A stretch of DNA of 64,000 bases from CAZIKF01 sp964539825 (GTDB taxonomy: Bacteria > Muiribacteriota > UBA6191): assembly GCA_964539825.1 (NCBI GenBank), contig CAZIKF010000021.1, positions 1 through 64,000 of the forward strand, written 5' to 3'. The position numbers and the translations under genes were made by a program. This document shows positions 17,618 to 26,266 of this stretch, one piece after another; the stretch's first letter is position 1, and each line of letters starts with the position of its first letter. The notes beneath the pieces are model-generated. The model made no database searches. It was given only the letters and a program-made list of their open reading frames with translations, and was not told the DNA's origin.

Positions 17618-18849
17618 TCGTATACCTGGTTGGGGCGCTAGTACTCTTAATTTTGGCGGCAGGTTTTCTCCTGGCATCTACCCCCTCAATGACTGGGGGT
17701 AATTCAACGGAGCTTGATGTCGATCCTGACGAGGAGTCCGAGTCCGCGTTGACTTACACCGAAGCGCTTTCGAGACCACGCAGGACAGTGGAATTTGAAA
17801 CCCACCCATTGGAACAAATCAAGATGCTCTCAACAAAACTTTCCCAATATGAAGAATCCGCTCTGAGGCAGATAGAGGACCCCGAACTTAGTATGAAGTT
17901 TCAGGAATCAATTAAAGAGATTGGGAAAGATCTTGGAGCCCTGGACCCTGAATCTATTGTTACGGCTCTTGTTCAGTTTCCTCCAGTTCAAAATAGTTAC
18001 CATTTTACGGTCGATCCAGAGTTCATTGGCTTCTTGGAGACCATTTCTGACCTGCTATATGCACTTCCCAGTAATCCCAGGGGTGTTTTTCATCTTGAAC
18101 ACTACGCACGCGCTCTACGTAAATCCGAGTCAGATCTAAGGGAAACGATTCACGAGTATCACATCCTCAGAAAGATTCAACTAACACAGGAATTGACCAA
18201 CGATCTTGTTTCCAATGATGTAAAGATTTTATCCAGCCTGGAACTTTGTGAAACGGAACTGGAAAAGTTCTTTGAATTCTTCTTTGCGCTTAAGGCTTTT
18301 CTTACTCTTGAGCCGGTTATTGCTGTGCGGCTTGAAGAAACCTGTATGGAGCTTGACCAGGTTTTATCGATTCTTCATGAGGTTAAAGTTTTGCACACAA
18401 AGGAGCATATCCAGAATCTCCATAGACTACAAAAGTCCCTTCTTCCGAAACTTCGATCGTTTTGCACCCATTATCAACGGCTTTTGGGAGGCATTCTTGT
18501 TGGTCTTGAAATTATGTGTGAGAGCAATTTACGGGATCTTGTTAACCAGGCGGAATTGTTGGAAGGAAACAAACATCTCATTGAAGAAGAGCTCATTCCT
18601 ACTACGGAATCCTTTGCCATTGGGCACGGTACGATGGAGTCGGATTTCCACAAGTATTTTCAAAAATTGATGGCCATACCCACTAAGGGGGGGCAGCCAG
18701 AGGCTGTTTCTGTGGGAACTATTGAAAGCTCCATAGCCTATTTTGAACAGCGTGGTGCGGATTTGCGCTCAATGGTAAATTCTAAACCCGTTAAAGCGGT
18801 TTACAATATATTTTCTGGAATTCTTGGTCGTATTAAGCGTCACTCATGA
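17614..18849 (+). CDS. Membrane-anchored alpha-helical protein of unknown function
   Basis: One N-terminal membrane helix (residues 1-22) is followed by an acidic linker and about 370 residues of mostly helical, coiled-coil-rich sequence. No catalytic motif is visible. It overlaps the zinc-ribbon gene upstream and the glycosyltransferase gene downstream by 4 nt each, so all three are translationally coupled. That position hints at a scaffolding or chain-length role at the inner membrane for the polysaccharide locus, but this is inference only. Confidence 0.65.
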   Translation: MIVYLVGALVLLILAAGFLLASTPSMTGGNSTELDVDPDEESESALTYTEALSRPRRTVEFETHPLEQIKMLSTKLSQYEESALRQIEDPELSMKFQESIKEIGKDLGALDPESIVTALVQFPPVQNSYHFTVDPEFIGFLETISDLLYALPSNPRGVFHLEHYARALRKSESDLRETIHEYHILRKIQLTQELTNDLVSNDVKILSSLELCETELEKFFEFFFALKAFLTLEPVIAVRLEETCMELDQVLSILHEVKVLHTKEHIQNLHRLQKSLLPKLRSFCTHYQRLLGGILVGLEIMCESNLRDLVNQAELLEGNKHLIEEELIPTTESFAIGHGTMESDFHKYFQKLMAIPTKGGQPEAVSVGTIESSIAYFEQRGADLRSMVNSKPVKAVYNIFSGILGRIKRHS

Positions 18850-19997
18850 GCCCGATCGCCGAAGGTCAGAATTCTTCCTTTTCCCCTATTCGTGGACAGA
18901 GCGTGATGCTAATTTCTTCCCGTGCGGATTATGGAGGTGGGCCCGAACAGCTTTTTCAAATCGCGAGCTCTCTCATGAGAGATTATAGGATGAGTGTAGC
19001 CTGCCCTCGAAATGAGCCCTATTTTCCCCGGCTTGAATCCCTTCTAGGGTCCCAGGCCATGATTGAAATTCCCTATCGTAGGTTTTGCCTGAGAACTGTG
19101 ATCAAACTATGGCGGGAAATGGGTAAGAGAAAAGTATCTCTGCTTCACTCTCACGGCAAAGGGGCGGGGATTTATTCGAGAATCTTGTCTCTGTTTAGCG
19201 GGGTATCCTGTATCCATACCTTTCATGGAATTCACACGGGAGAGTACGGGGTTATTTCCAGAGCCCTCTATCTCTTGCTGGAACGCACGCTATGCTTTTT
19301 TTCTCGTAACCTGGTTTGTGTATCCAGCTCAGAACTCAATCGAGCAAAAGAACTTAGAATAGGCTCAGATCTCAGCAGAGTTCTAATTGAAAACGGGGTT
19401 AAAATTCCCAATGATGTTCGCCCGGAGGAAAACTTTCGAGAGGAACCTCTGCAAGTGCTGAGCGTGACCAGAAATGACTTCGCCAAGAATCCCCAACTGC
19501 TCATTCCGATTGCCCGTTACTTGCGGGAGTGGGGAATGGAGAAAAAAATTGAAATTCTTGCGGTGGGAATTAAGCATGCAGAGGAGCTCAGGCAGATGGC
19601 CAGGAGTCAGGGGGTAGGCTCAATGATAAAGTGGCTCGAGCCTCAAAGAGATCTCTCCAAGTTCTATAAACAAGCTCTATGTTTTCTCTCCACTTCACGA
19701 TGGGAAGGCATGCCTCTGGCTCTCTTGGAAGCGATGTCCTATGGCTGTCCAGTTGTAGCCTCCAGGGTTGTGGGAAACTGTGATTTGGTCCTAGAAGGAG
19801 AGACGGGTTTTTTCTATTCTCCAGATGACCCCGAAACAGCCGCGAAGAAAATACAGAGATTGGCTGAGGATCCCAATTGTTGGAATCATCTCTCTAAACA
19901 GTCTCTCATTCGAGTGAAAGAGAATTTTTCCTGGGAAAAAATGACCCGTGCGTATCAGGCTCTTTATGCTGAGATTTTGAACAAACAAGAGGCTTAG
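18846..19997 (+). CDS. Glycosyltransferase family 4 (GT-B fold)
   Basis: This 383-residue cytoplasmic glycosyltransferase uses a nucleotide-activated sugar to extend a glycan. It has the N-terminal Gly-rich loop RADYGGGPEQL, the acceptor-side HSHGKGAGIYSR, and the donor-binding EGMPLALLEAMSYGCPVVAS (E-x7-E motif of retaining GT4 enzymes) followed by GETGFFYSPDD. It is translationally coupled to the upstream membrane protein. It converges with the GT2 gene, overlapping it by 4 nt at 19994-19997. Donor and linkage cannot be predicted. Confidence 0.88.
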   Translation: MSPIAEGQNSSFSPIRGQSVMLISSRADYGGGPEQLFQIASSLMRDYRMSVACPRNEPYFPRLESLLGSQAMIEIPYRRFCLRTVIKLWREMGKRKVSLLHSHGKGAGIYSRILSLFSGVSCIHTFHGIHTGEYGVISRALYLLLERTLCFFSRNLVCVSSSELNRAKELRIGSDLSRVLIENGVKIPNDVRPEENFREEPLQVLSVTRNDFAKNPQLLIPIARYLREWGMEKKIEILAVGIKHAEELRQMARSQGVGSMIKWLEPQRDLSKFYKQALCFLSTSRWEGMPLALLEAMSYGCPVVASRVVGNCDLVLEGETGFFYSPDDPETAAKKIQRLAEDPNCWNHLSKQSLIRVKENFSWEKMTRAYQALYAEILNKQEA

Positions 19998-20887
19998 ATC
20001 CGAACCAGGGACCGCATTAAAAAGACCCAGGCCCTCCAGTCTGAAGGATTGATTCGGATAGCGTTCCAGAGATTTCGCCTGGCCCGGGAAAAGTCTCCGC
20101 ATTGAGTATGCAGTCTGCCCTTATAGTATTCAATACGACCTTCCCAAAGCCGATACAGCATCTTTTGGTCGAATTGAAGCGGGTCGAGATCCCGAATATG
20201 GTTTCGCATCATGTGCCCGAGATTATCCTGTTGCAGGTCGATTTGCCGGGACAGTTGATCCTCTTCCACATATAGGGTTGTCAAGATCTGATCGAGAAAT
20301 CCGAATTCCCCTTCTTTGGCCACCCTTATCCATAAGTCAAAGTCTTCCACGGTGGCATAATTCTTGGATGGATTAAAGGGGCCGACCATTCGAAGTGCCT
20401 CTCTGGATATAAGGGTGGCGGACGTGGTCAAACAGTTTCCCCTTTTAAGAAAGAAGCGCAGCGTTCCTTCAGGGGGCATTGCGTCAGGCACCCTTCGCTC
20501 AGAGAGAACACGTTCCCCAGCCACGATTCGAGCACTATGGCCAATCCCCCTGAGATGCTGATTCTGGTCCAGAACTTTCTGTATGGTCTCAAGCTTGGTA
20601 GGTTCCCACGAATCATCACTATCCAGAAAAGCGACCCAGTCTCCCTTGGAGAGCTCAATTCCTGTATTGCGGCTACCTGCCGGCGAACCGGAGTTTTCCT
20701 GCCAGTGGTAGTGAACCCTGGGATCCTGTGCGGATAGCTCTTCCACAAGTTCACGGGTTCCATCGATGGAGCCGTTATCTACAACAATGAGTTCATAATC
20801 GTCGAAAGTCTGACGCAACACCGAATTCACAGCTCTCAAGATGATGGACTCGCGATTATAGGTCGGGATGATGACCGAAAATTTCAT
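19994..20887 (-). CDS. Glycosyltransferase family 2 (GT-A fold)
   Basis: The sequence begins FSVIIPTYNRESIILRAVNS, continues with VVDNGSIDGT, and has the metal-binding DSDDSW (about residues 91-96), all typical of inverting GT2 enzymes. The length is 297 residues. It closes a five-gene minus-strand operon (rfbF, rfbG, rfbC-like, SDR, GT2) with 4-nt overlap to the SDR gene, so it may transfer the deoxyhexose that this operon makes. The C-terminal 60 residues are helical and TPR-like (GDFSRARRNLWNAIRINP). Confidence 0.9.
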   Translation of the reverse strand: MKFSVIIPTYNRESIILRAVNSVLRQTFDDYELIVVDNGSIDGTRELVEELSAQDPRVHYHWQENSGSPAGSRNTGIELSKGDWVAFLDSDDSWEPTKLETIQKVLDQNQHLRGIGHSARIVAGERVLSERRVPDAMPPEGTLRFFLKRGNCLTTSATLISREALRMVGPFNPSKNYATVEDFDLWIRVAKEGEFGFLDQILTTLYVEEDQLSRQIDLQQDNLGHMMRNHIRDLDPLQFDQKMLYRLWEGRIEYYKGRLHTQCGDFSRARRNLWNAIRINPSDWRAWVFLMRSLVRI

Positions 20888-21822
20888 GCTCTTTCCAGGA
20901 GTTTAAAAATCTGCTGAGCCTCCGCCACCATGTGGTCATGAGCGTGGTACTGAACCTGGGAACGAAGCTTCGCACAACTTACCAGAGGAGGCTGCTGCGG
21001 TACGCTATGATCATCTGAATTCACTTCGATGGGAATTTCGCGCCCGTAGCTCTGAAGGTAGGCCGATTTTATCCTGCTAGCTACCTCAAGCATGCTAAGG
21101 CAGACCCCACTACCTAAATTGAAGACTTCAAAGAGCTCGGGACTGGATCTTTTAAGAAGGCTCTCTACGACTGTACAGACATCTCCCATCCAGATGAAAT
21201 CTCTCTGGGACAGTCCATTTGATTGGAGCTGAATTTTTTGTTTTTCAAAAGCCATTTTGGTGAGGTCATTATGAACCAGATACCACTTTGTGGAGTCAAT
21301 TTGTTTAGGAGCACCGTATCCGTTAGTGATTCTTAACACAGTAGAAGGAATAGAATTTGAGCGGGCAAACTGGGAAAGGTAGATTTCGCCGAAATAGTGA
21401 GTAGTTCCATAATCTCTTATCGGGGCGGGGTGTAATTCCTCGTGAATTTCACCACTGGTGCGGCCATAAACGTGGAAAGTACTGAAGTAGATAATTCTTC
21501 TAATCGAACAAGAGCACAGAACTTCAGCGAGGTTTCGAGTGCCAAGCGAATTCACCAACAAGGCATCCTCGGGATAGCCAGGGAGAAACTGGTCATTTGA
21601 ACTTCCGGCATGGATGCACACATCATAGGGGTCTCTGGAACTAAGGGCCTCTTTAAGTCCAGCAAGATCTCTAAGGTCAGCTTGAATGACGGGCACACCA
21701 GGGGGTAGAGAGCTATCCGAATTTCGTCGTGACAGCACCTCAACCTCATGGGAGCGGCTGGCAAAATGTTCTGTCAGCCAGGAGCCAAAATAGCCCAGTC
21801 CACCGGTAATGAGGATTCTCAT
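20884..21822 (-). CDS. NAD(P)-dependent sugar epimerase/reductase (extended SDR)
   Basis: The Rossmann motif is TGGLGYFGSWL (residues 6-16). The active-site stretch reads YFSTFHVYG then YGTTHYFGE, so the usual catalytic YxxxK appears as YxxxH. This variant occurs in some nucleotide-sugar SDRs, but it is a change in a key residue. It lies between an RfbC-like epimerase and a GT2 gene with 4-nt overlaps on both sides. Reduction of a CDP-4-keto-6-deoxy sugar is therefore a reasonable guess. Length 312, normal. Confidence 0.82.
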   Translation of the reverse strand: MRILITGGLGYFGSWLTEHFASRSHEVEVLSRRNSDSSLPPGVPVIQADLRDLAGLKEALSSRDPYDVCIHAGSSNDQFLPGYPEDALLVNSLGTRNLAEVLCSCSIRRIIYFSTFHVYGRTSGEIHEELHPAPIRDYGTTHYFGEIYLSQFARSNSIPSTVLRITNGYGAPKQIDSTKWYLVHNDLTKMAFEKQKIQLQSNGLSQRDFIWMGDVCTVVESLLKRSSPELFEVFNLGSGVCLSMLEVASRIKSAYLQSYGREIPIEVNSDDHSVPQQPPLVSCAKLRSQVQYHAHDHMVAEAQQIFKLLERA

Positions 21823-22268
21823 GGCTCCGTCCAGTCAAAGGGAATGGATTCCAAAGGCTGGTTAATGGACTCCCCGGGATCATGTTCAATGCTGGCCAGA
21901 TTTAAGATGAGTGCAGTCTTTTGGCTCAAACCATGGAAGCCAACCCATACCCCCGGGGGAATTGTCAGGCGGGCGTAATGTCCATAACCTACCACCATTT
22001 TCTGTGTGTGCCGGAGGGTAGGACTTTCATTTCGCTCATCCACCAGTCCGAAGAGAACTAGACCTGAAGGTACTATGAGGTTCTGTACCATTCTAAGATG
22101 CTTTCTCCACCCCTTGGTTTTACCGGGTAGGATATGGGTAAAATAAGCCTCCCCGAAGGACTCAAACCCTGGGTCGGAAGACTTCATCGCATGCCAAACA
22201 TCTCCCAGGGGATTTTCGATTTGACCCAATGCAGAGAGCAAGACTCCATCAATCTCTACTGAGCCCAT
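21819..22268 (-). CDS. RfbC-like cupin, dTDP-4-dehydrorhamnose 3,5-epimerase family
   Basis: The 149-residue protein carries the family pattern EAYFTHILPGKTKGWRKH (metal- or base-bearing His in KH), LVDERNESPT and IPPGVWVGFHG. It is shorter than classical RmlC (about 180) and matches the short RfbC-like group found beside CDP-sugar genes. It would epimerise C3 and/or C5 of a 4-keto-6-deoxyhexose. It overlaps rfbG by 13 nt and the SDR gene by 4 nt. Confidence 0.82.
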   Translation of the reverse strand: MGSVEIDGVLLSALGQIENPLGDVWHAMKSSDPGFESFGEAYFTHILPGKTKGWRKHLRMVQNLIVPSGLVLFGLVDERNESPTLRHTQKMVVGYGHYARLTIPPGVWVGFHGLSQKTALILNLASIEHDPGESINQPLESIPFDWTEP

Positions 22269-23350
22269 AAAGCATTCCTGAGTTTTGCTTTTTGAATGTA
22301 GGATTGAATTTGTGCTTGAGTGAACTTTAGCAAATCCGCTTTCTTCGTGTAAAAATGGGAATACCAGCTTCCCACGTAATCAATGACTTCCTCATAACTT
22401 AGAGTGGGATTCCAACTCAGGCGTGAAAGAGCTTTGTCACAATTGAGTTTCAATAGCCCAGCCTCGGGAAACAAGGTTTCCCCAATAGCTTCATAGGAAT
22501 CCCGGGGTGGATTCCAACCCCATACCGCGGCCAGGTCCTCAAGAATATGGGAGACGGTAGCGTTCTGACCGGCAGGAGGGCCAAAGTTGAAAGACTCTCC
22601 ATGTAGGTTTGGAGACTCTCTAAGAGACTGAGCGAGGCGTAGATAGCCACTCAGGGGTTCCAGTACATGCTGCCAGGGGCGGGTGGCTCCAGGGGATCTG
22701 ATAATCACCGGCTTGGATTGGTTCCATGAGCGCATTGCGTCAGGAACAATTCGATCCATAGCCCAATCCCCTCCCCCGATGACATTTCCTGCCCTGGCGG
22801 TTGCAAGGCGTATGTCGGACTCTTGAAAGAATGATCTCTTGTAGGCATGGAAGATGATTTCAGCGGCGGCCTTACTCGCGCTATAGATATCCTTTCCACC
22901 GAGAGGGTCAGTCTCTTTATAACCCCAAACCCATTCAACATTCTCATAGCACTTATCACTCGTAATGAAAACTGCAGTACATTCCTGTTCGAGATCCTTC
23001 AAAGCTTCTAGTACATGGGCCGTACCCATGACATTGGTACGCAAAGTTTTGAGCGGATCCTGATGGGAAAGAGAAACGATGGCCTGCGCGGCTAAATGAA
23101 AAACAAAATCCGGCTTGATTTGAGAAACCAATTCCTTGACCCGATCCAGTTCTCCCAGGTCCAGCATAGTATGGTTAACCAGGGCTTCAAGATTCACAGC
23201 CTCAAAGAGGGAGGGATTTGTAGGAACCGTATCAGACAACCCATAAACATCGGCACCTAATTCTACTAGCCACAGAGATAGCCAGCTTCCCTTGAAGCCG
23301 GTGTTTCCGGTTACCAGGACTTTTTTATTTCGAAATACTTCAGAAAACAT
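22256..23350 (-). CDS. rfbG: CDP-glucose 4,6-dehydratase
   Basis: Extended SDR that converts CDP-glucose to CDP-4-keto-6-deoxyglucose in the cytoplasm. VLVTGNTGFKGSWLSLWL (residues 11-28) is the RfbG-specific N-terminal signature with the Lys characteristic of CDP-glucose dehydratases. TSDKCYENVEW and YSASKAAAE (catalytic YxxxK) are intact. It is 364 residues long. It starts directly after the stop of rfbF, the enzyme that makes its substrate, which makes the assignment firm. Confidence 0.93.
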   Translation of the reverse strand: MFSEVFRNKKVLVTGNTGFKGSWLSLWLVELGADVYGLSDTVPTNPSLFEAVNLEALVNHTMLDLGELDRVKELVSQIKPDFVFHLAAQAIVSLSHQDPLKTLRTNVMGTAHVLEALKDLEQECTAVFITSDKCYENVEWVWGYKETDPLGGKDIYSASKAAAEIIFHAYKRSFFQESDIRLATARAGNVIGGGDWAMDRIVPDAMRSWNQSKPVIIRSPGATRPWQHVLEPLSGYLRLAQSLRESPNLHGESFNFGPPAGQNATVSHILEDLAAVWGWNPPRDSYEAIGETLFPEAGLLKLNCDKALSRLSWNPTLSYEEVIDYVGSWYSHFYTKKADLLKFTQAQIQSYIQKAKLRNALWAQ

Positions 23351-24124
23351 TTATTCTTTCCAAACTTTCCACGCGGGAGATTCCTTCCAAAGTTTCTCCA
23401 GGGTGTTTTTATCACTCATGGTATCCATACATTTCCAGAATCCCTGGTGTTTATAAACCTTCATCTCATTATCGTGAGCAATTTGCTCGAAGGGTTCCCT
23501 CTCCAGTATCAGGCCGGGGTCTTTGCTAAGATATTTAAAAACACCAGGTTCCATCACCATGAATCCACCATTAATCCACTTACCATCTCCCTTTGGCTTT
23601 TCCCAGAAATGCTTTACCAGCCCATCTGAATCAATCTCAAGGGCTCCAAATCTTCCCTCAGGCATGACTGAAGTGATCGTCACCAATTTAGAATGGGAAC
23701 GGTGATATTCCAATAGTTTTCCCATGTCGACATTGGCAACGCCATCACCGTAGGTAAGCATGAAGGTATCTGTGAGGTAGTCGCGGGCCTGGAAGAGACG
23801 GCTTCCAGTCATATTAAAAGTCCCGGTTTCCAGAAGAGTTACTTTCCAGGGCTCAGATCGGTTTTGTAGGGTAGTCATGGAATTTGTGGCCAGATCGATA
23901 CTGAAATCTCCGCTCTCTAGAAAATAGTTCGCGAAATATTCCTTTATAATGCGGCCTTTATAGCCAAGTAGGATGACGAACTCCGTGATACCGTAGTGAG
24001 AATAAATCTTGAGAATGTGCCAGAGAATCGGTCGGTCCCCGATTTCAACCATGGGTTTGGGTCGAACCTGGGTTTCCTCTCCCAGTCGTGTACCCATTCC
24101 ACCCGCTAAAATTACAGCCTTCAC
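23351..24124 (-). CDS. rfbF: Glucose-1-phosphate cytidylyltransferase
   Basis: This 257-residue enzyme makes CDP-glucose from CTP and glucose 1-phosphate. MKAVILAGGMGTRLGEETQ and RPKPMVEIGDRPILWHI are the nucleotidyltransferase signature, and YGDGVANVDM and GFWKCMDTMSDK are typical of RfbF. It is first of the five-gene CDP-deoxyhexose operon. No ddhC-type 3-dehydrase is present anywhere in the window, so a 3,6-dideoxyhexose is not an obvious product. Confidence 0.94.
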   Translation of the reverse strand: MKAVILAGGMGTRLGEETQVRPKPMVEIGDRPILWHILKIYSHYGITEFVILLGYKGRIIKEYFANYFLESGDFSIDLATNSMTTLQNRSEPWKVTLLETGTFNMTGSRLFQARDYLTDTFMLTYGDGVANVDMGKLLEYHRSHSKLVTITSVMPEGRFGALEIDSDGLVKHFWEKPKGDGKWINGGFMVMEPGVFKYLSKDPGLILEREPFEQIAHDNEMKVYKHQGFWKCMDTMSDKNTLEKLWKESPAWKVWKE

Positions 24125-24234
24125 AGTCCCCCCTTATCTTTCGACTCGCCTAAAAGGTTCCTTCTCAATTGAAAAATATCGCACCGAGGAATCTTAACTT
24201 CTCCAGCTTTGGCCTACAACCCTGCCCTAATTTA

Positions 24235-24345
24235 TGCCTAAACATATTTAGTTTGTACGGATTCCCGGCCCAACCTGGAGCCTGTCGATTTCTTTGCTAA
24301 TCTGCGATGAGCTTATTTTGGTCATGAACTTGAAAACAGGCAGAA
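24235..24345 (+). promoter_or_regulatory. Conserved leader/intergenic element, copy A
   Basis: This stretch aligns over about 100 bp with 54330-54450 and over a shorter core with the reverse complement of 56695-56780. The core reads tctgcgatgagcttNttttg followed by gtNatga. It lies upstream of, and in the same orientation as, the UDP-sugar decarboxylase gene (24556). Bases 24125-24555 (431 bp) hold nothing else obvious apart from this element and the ribosome-binding site. Whether it acts as DNA or RNA is unknown. Confidence 0.55.
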
Positions 24346-24555
24346 CGCCAGATCTTCGGCTTAGAAAAAAGGCCGGAAAGTATGGAATTGAGCATGTACG
24401 GGGAGTCGTGTTCTTTCCCTGAAGAATCGCCATGTGCTATAAACTCCTTCAAGACAGGCCTGAATTGTCATTATGATTGCGTAAACCATCGAGATCATCC
24501 CCTCTTCCAAGAAGAGGAAATGGTGACTCTTGATGAATCAAGGGAGGTACTTTTC

Positions 24556-25524
24556 GTGCGTCGAACCGTGAGCTTGATTACAGGTGGTGCCGGCTTTCTT
24601 GGCTCCCATCTATGCGATGCCCTGATCAAGCGTGGGCATGAAGTTTTATGTGTGGATAATTTTTTCACAGGAAGAAGAGAAAACCTGATCTCTCTTCTGG
24701 ACCATCCCTATTTTGAAATCAAACGTCATGACATCACCTTTCCTTTACATGTCGAGGTGAATGAAATTTATAATCTTGCCTGTCCAGCCAGCCCGGTTCA
24801 CTACCAGTTTGATCCCGTTCAAACTACGAAAACATCGGTTTCAGGAGCGATCAACATGTTGGGATTGGCCAAGCGCCTGGGAATTAAAATTCTTCAGGCT
24901 TCTACTTCGGAGGTATATGGGGACCCAGAGGTCCATCCGCAGCCGGAATCCTATAGGGGAAACGTAAACCCCATAGGACCCAGAGCTTGTTATGATGAAG
25001 GCAAACGTTGTGCGGAAACACTCTTCTTTGATTATTACCGTCAGCATGACTTGAGAATAAAGGTGGTCAGAATCTTTAACACCTTCGGTCCCAGAATGCT
25101 GGCAGAGGATGGTCGCGTAGTTTCCAATTTCATCGTTCAGGCCCTCAACGACCAGGACATCACAATATTTGGAGATGGCCAACAAACCAGGAGCTTTTGT
25201 TTTGTCTCTGACCTGGTAGATGGTTTGATCAAGATGATGAATTCTGATGATGGATTCACGGGGCCATTAAACCTGGGTAACCCCCATGAGGTAACTATTA
25301 TTGAATTGGCAGAGATGATCTTGAAAATGACCGCTTCAAAGAGCAAATTGATTTTTCAGCCCCTTCCCATTGATGACCCCTTAAGGCGCAGACCTGATAT
25401 TCAGTTAGCAAGTAAAAAGCTGGGCTGGAATCCATCAACCTCACTTGAAGAGGGGCTTTGTAGAACCATAGAGTACTTTCGTAAAACACTGGATGAGCAA
25501 AATGGGACTGAAACAAAAGCTTAG
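24556..25524 (+). CDS. UDP-glucuronate decarboxylase-like (UDP-xylose synthase) extended SDR
   Basis: The GTG at 24556 is preferred: AGGGAGG lies eight bases upstream, and translation then begins MRRTVSLITGGAGFLGSHL, the normal N-terminus of this family. The open frame reaches back to 24382, but that part is unlike any SDR. The product is about 322 residues. VDNFFTGRRENL, YNLACPASPVHYQ and CYDEGKR (catalytic YxxxK) are characteristic of UDP-glucuronate decarboxylases. It converts UDP-GlcA to UDP-xylose. It heads a nine-gene plus-strand operon. Confidence 0.85.
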   Translation: MRRTVSLITGGAGFLGSHLCDALIKRGHEVLCVDNFFTGRRENLISLLDHPYFEIKRHDITFPLHVEVNEIYNLACPASPVHYQFDPVQTTKTSVSGAINMLGLAKRLGIKILQASTSEVYGDPEVHPQPESYRGNVNPIGPRACYDEGKRCAETLFFDYYRQHDLRIKVVRIFNTFGPRMLAEDGRVVSNFIVQALNDQDITIFGDGQQTRSFCFVSDLVDGLIKMMNSDDGFTGPLNLGNPHEVTIIELAEMILKMTASKSKLIFQPLPIDDPLRRRPDIQLASKKLGWNPSTSLEEGLCRTIEYFRKTLDEQNGTETKA

Positions 25525-26266
25525 AAATTTGGAAAGATCCATAGGCTCCTGGGTGACAATTGGACATCCGGACGTGATTGAAATCATGGCAACAGCGGGT
25601 TTTGATTGGCTTACCCTTGATATGGAACATACCGGAATGAGCCTTGAAACTGCCCGGACCCTGCTCTCCGTGATGAAATCAAGGGGAGTTCAGGGCCTGA
25701 TTCGTGTGGCTGGAAACGATGAAATTATCATCAAGCAAAGTCTTGATATCGGTGCGGACGGGGTAATTGTTCCCAATCTTAAGAGCAAGGAAGAGGCCCT
25801 TCGGGCAGCCTCATTTGTACAGTATCCCCCAAAGGGAAGACGCGGAGTGGGGCTTTATCGCGCACAAAATTTTGGGTTGGGTTTTGAAGAGTACATTCAG
25901 TCTCTTGAGGAGGAGATCGTTTTGATTGGGCAAATTGAGCACATAGATGCGGTCAATTCCATCGACGAAATTCTATCAGTGGATGCCATCGATGGGTTTA
26001 TTATTGGTCCGTACGACCTTTCGGGCTCCCTTGGGTATCCAGGTGAGTTTCATCGAAAGGAAGTGAAAGAAGCATTAGCTCGAGTACTTCAAGCATGTAC
26101 TGAGGCAAAAAGAGCACTGGGGTTTCATTCGGTGCCGCCGGACCCTTCTCAACTGACGGAAAAATTCCAGGAGGGTTATAATTTCGCCGCTTACAGCACG
26201 GATTTCTTTTTCCTTGGAGAAAAGGCTAGAAAGGATATGGAATGGATTCAGACCCATCTTCCCTGA
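25502..26266 (+). CDS. HpcH/HpaI-family pyruvate aldolase
   Basis: Class II, metal-dependent aldolase that reversibly joins pyruvate to an aldehyde, giving a 2-keto-3-deoxy acid. FDWLTLDMEHTGMSLE, GVQGLIRVAGND and GADGVIVPNLKSKEEA are family signatures, and the metal-binding acid is in IGQIEHIDAV. Start set at the ATG at 25502 behind GGATGAG; an in-frame ATG lies at 25493. It overlaps the end of the decarboxylase gene and the start of the kdsB-like gene (25 nt), so all three are tightly coupled. In a catabolic context such enzymes cleave; beside a CMP-sugar synthetase it may run in the forming direction. Confidence 0.88.
   Translation: MGLKQKLRNLERSIGSWVTIGHPDVIEIMATAGFDWLTLDMEHTGMSLETARTLLSVMKSRGVQGLIRVAGNDEIIIKQSLDIGADGVIVPNLKSKEEALRAASFVQYPPKGRRGVGLYRAQNFGLGFEEYIQSLEEEIVLIGQIEHIDAVNSIDEILSVDAIDGFIIGPYDLSGSLGYPGEFHRKEVKEALARVLQACTEAKRALGFHSVPPDPSQLTEKFQEGYNFAAYSTDFFFLGEKARKDMEWIQTHLP

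Noticed and set aside
24382..24555. N-terminal extension of the UDP-glucuronate decarboxylase-like gene
   Set aside because: The 58 extra residues do not resemble SDR sequence, whereas a GTG at 24556 has AGGGAGG at ideal spacing and gives a normal N-terminus.
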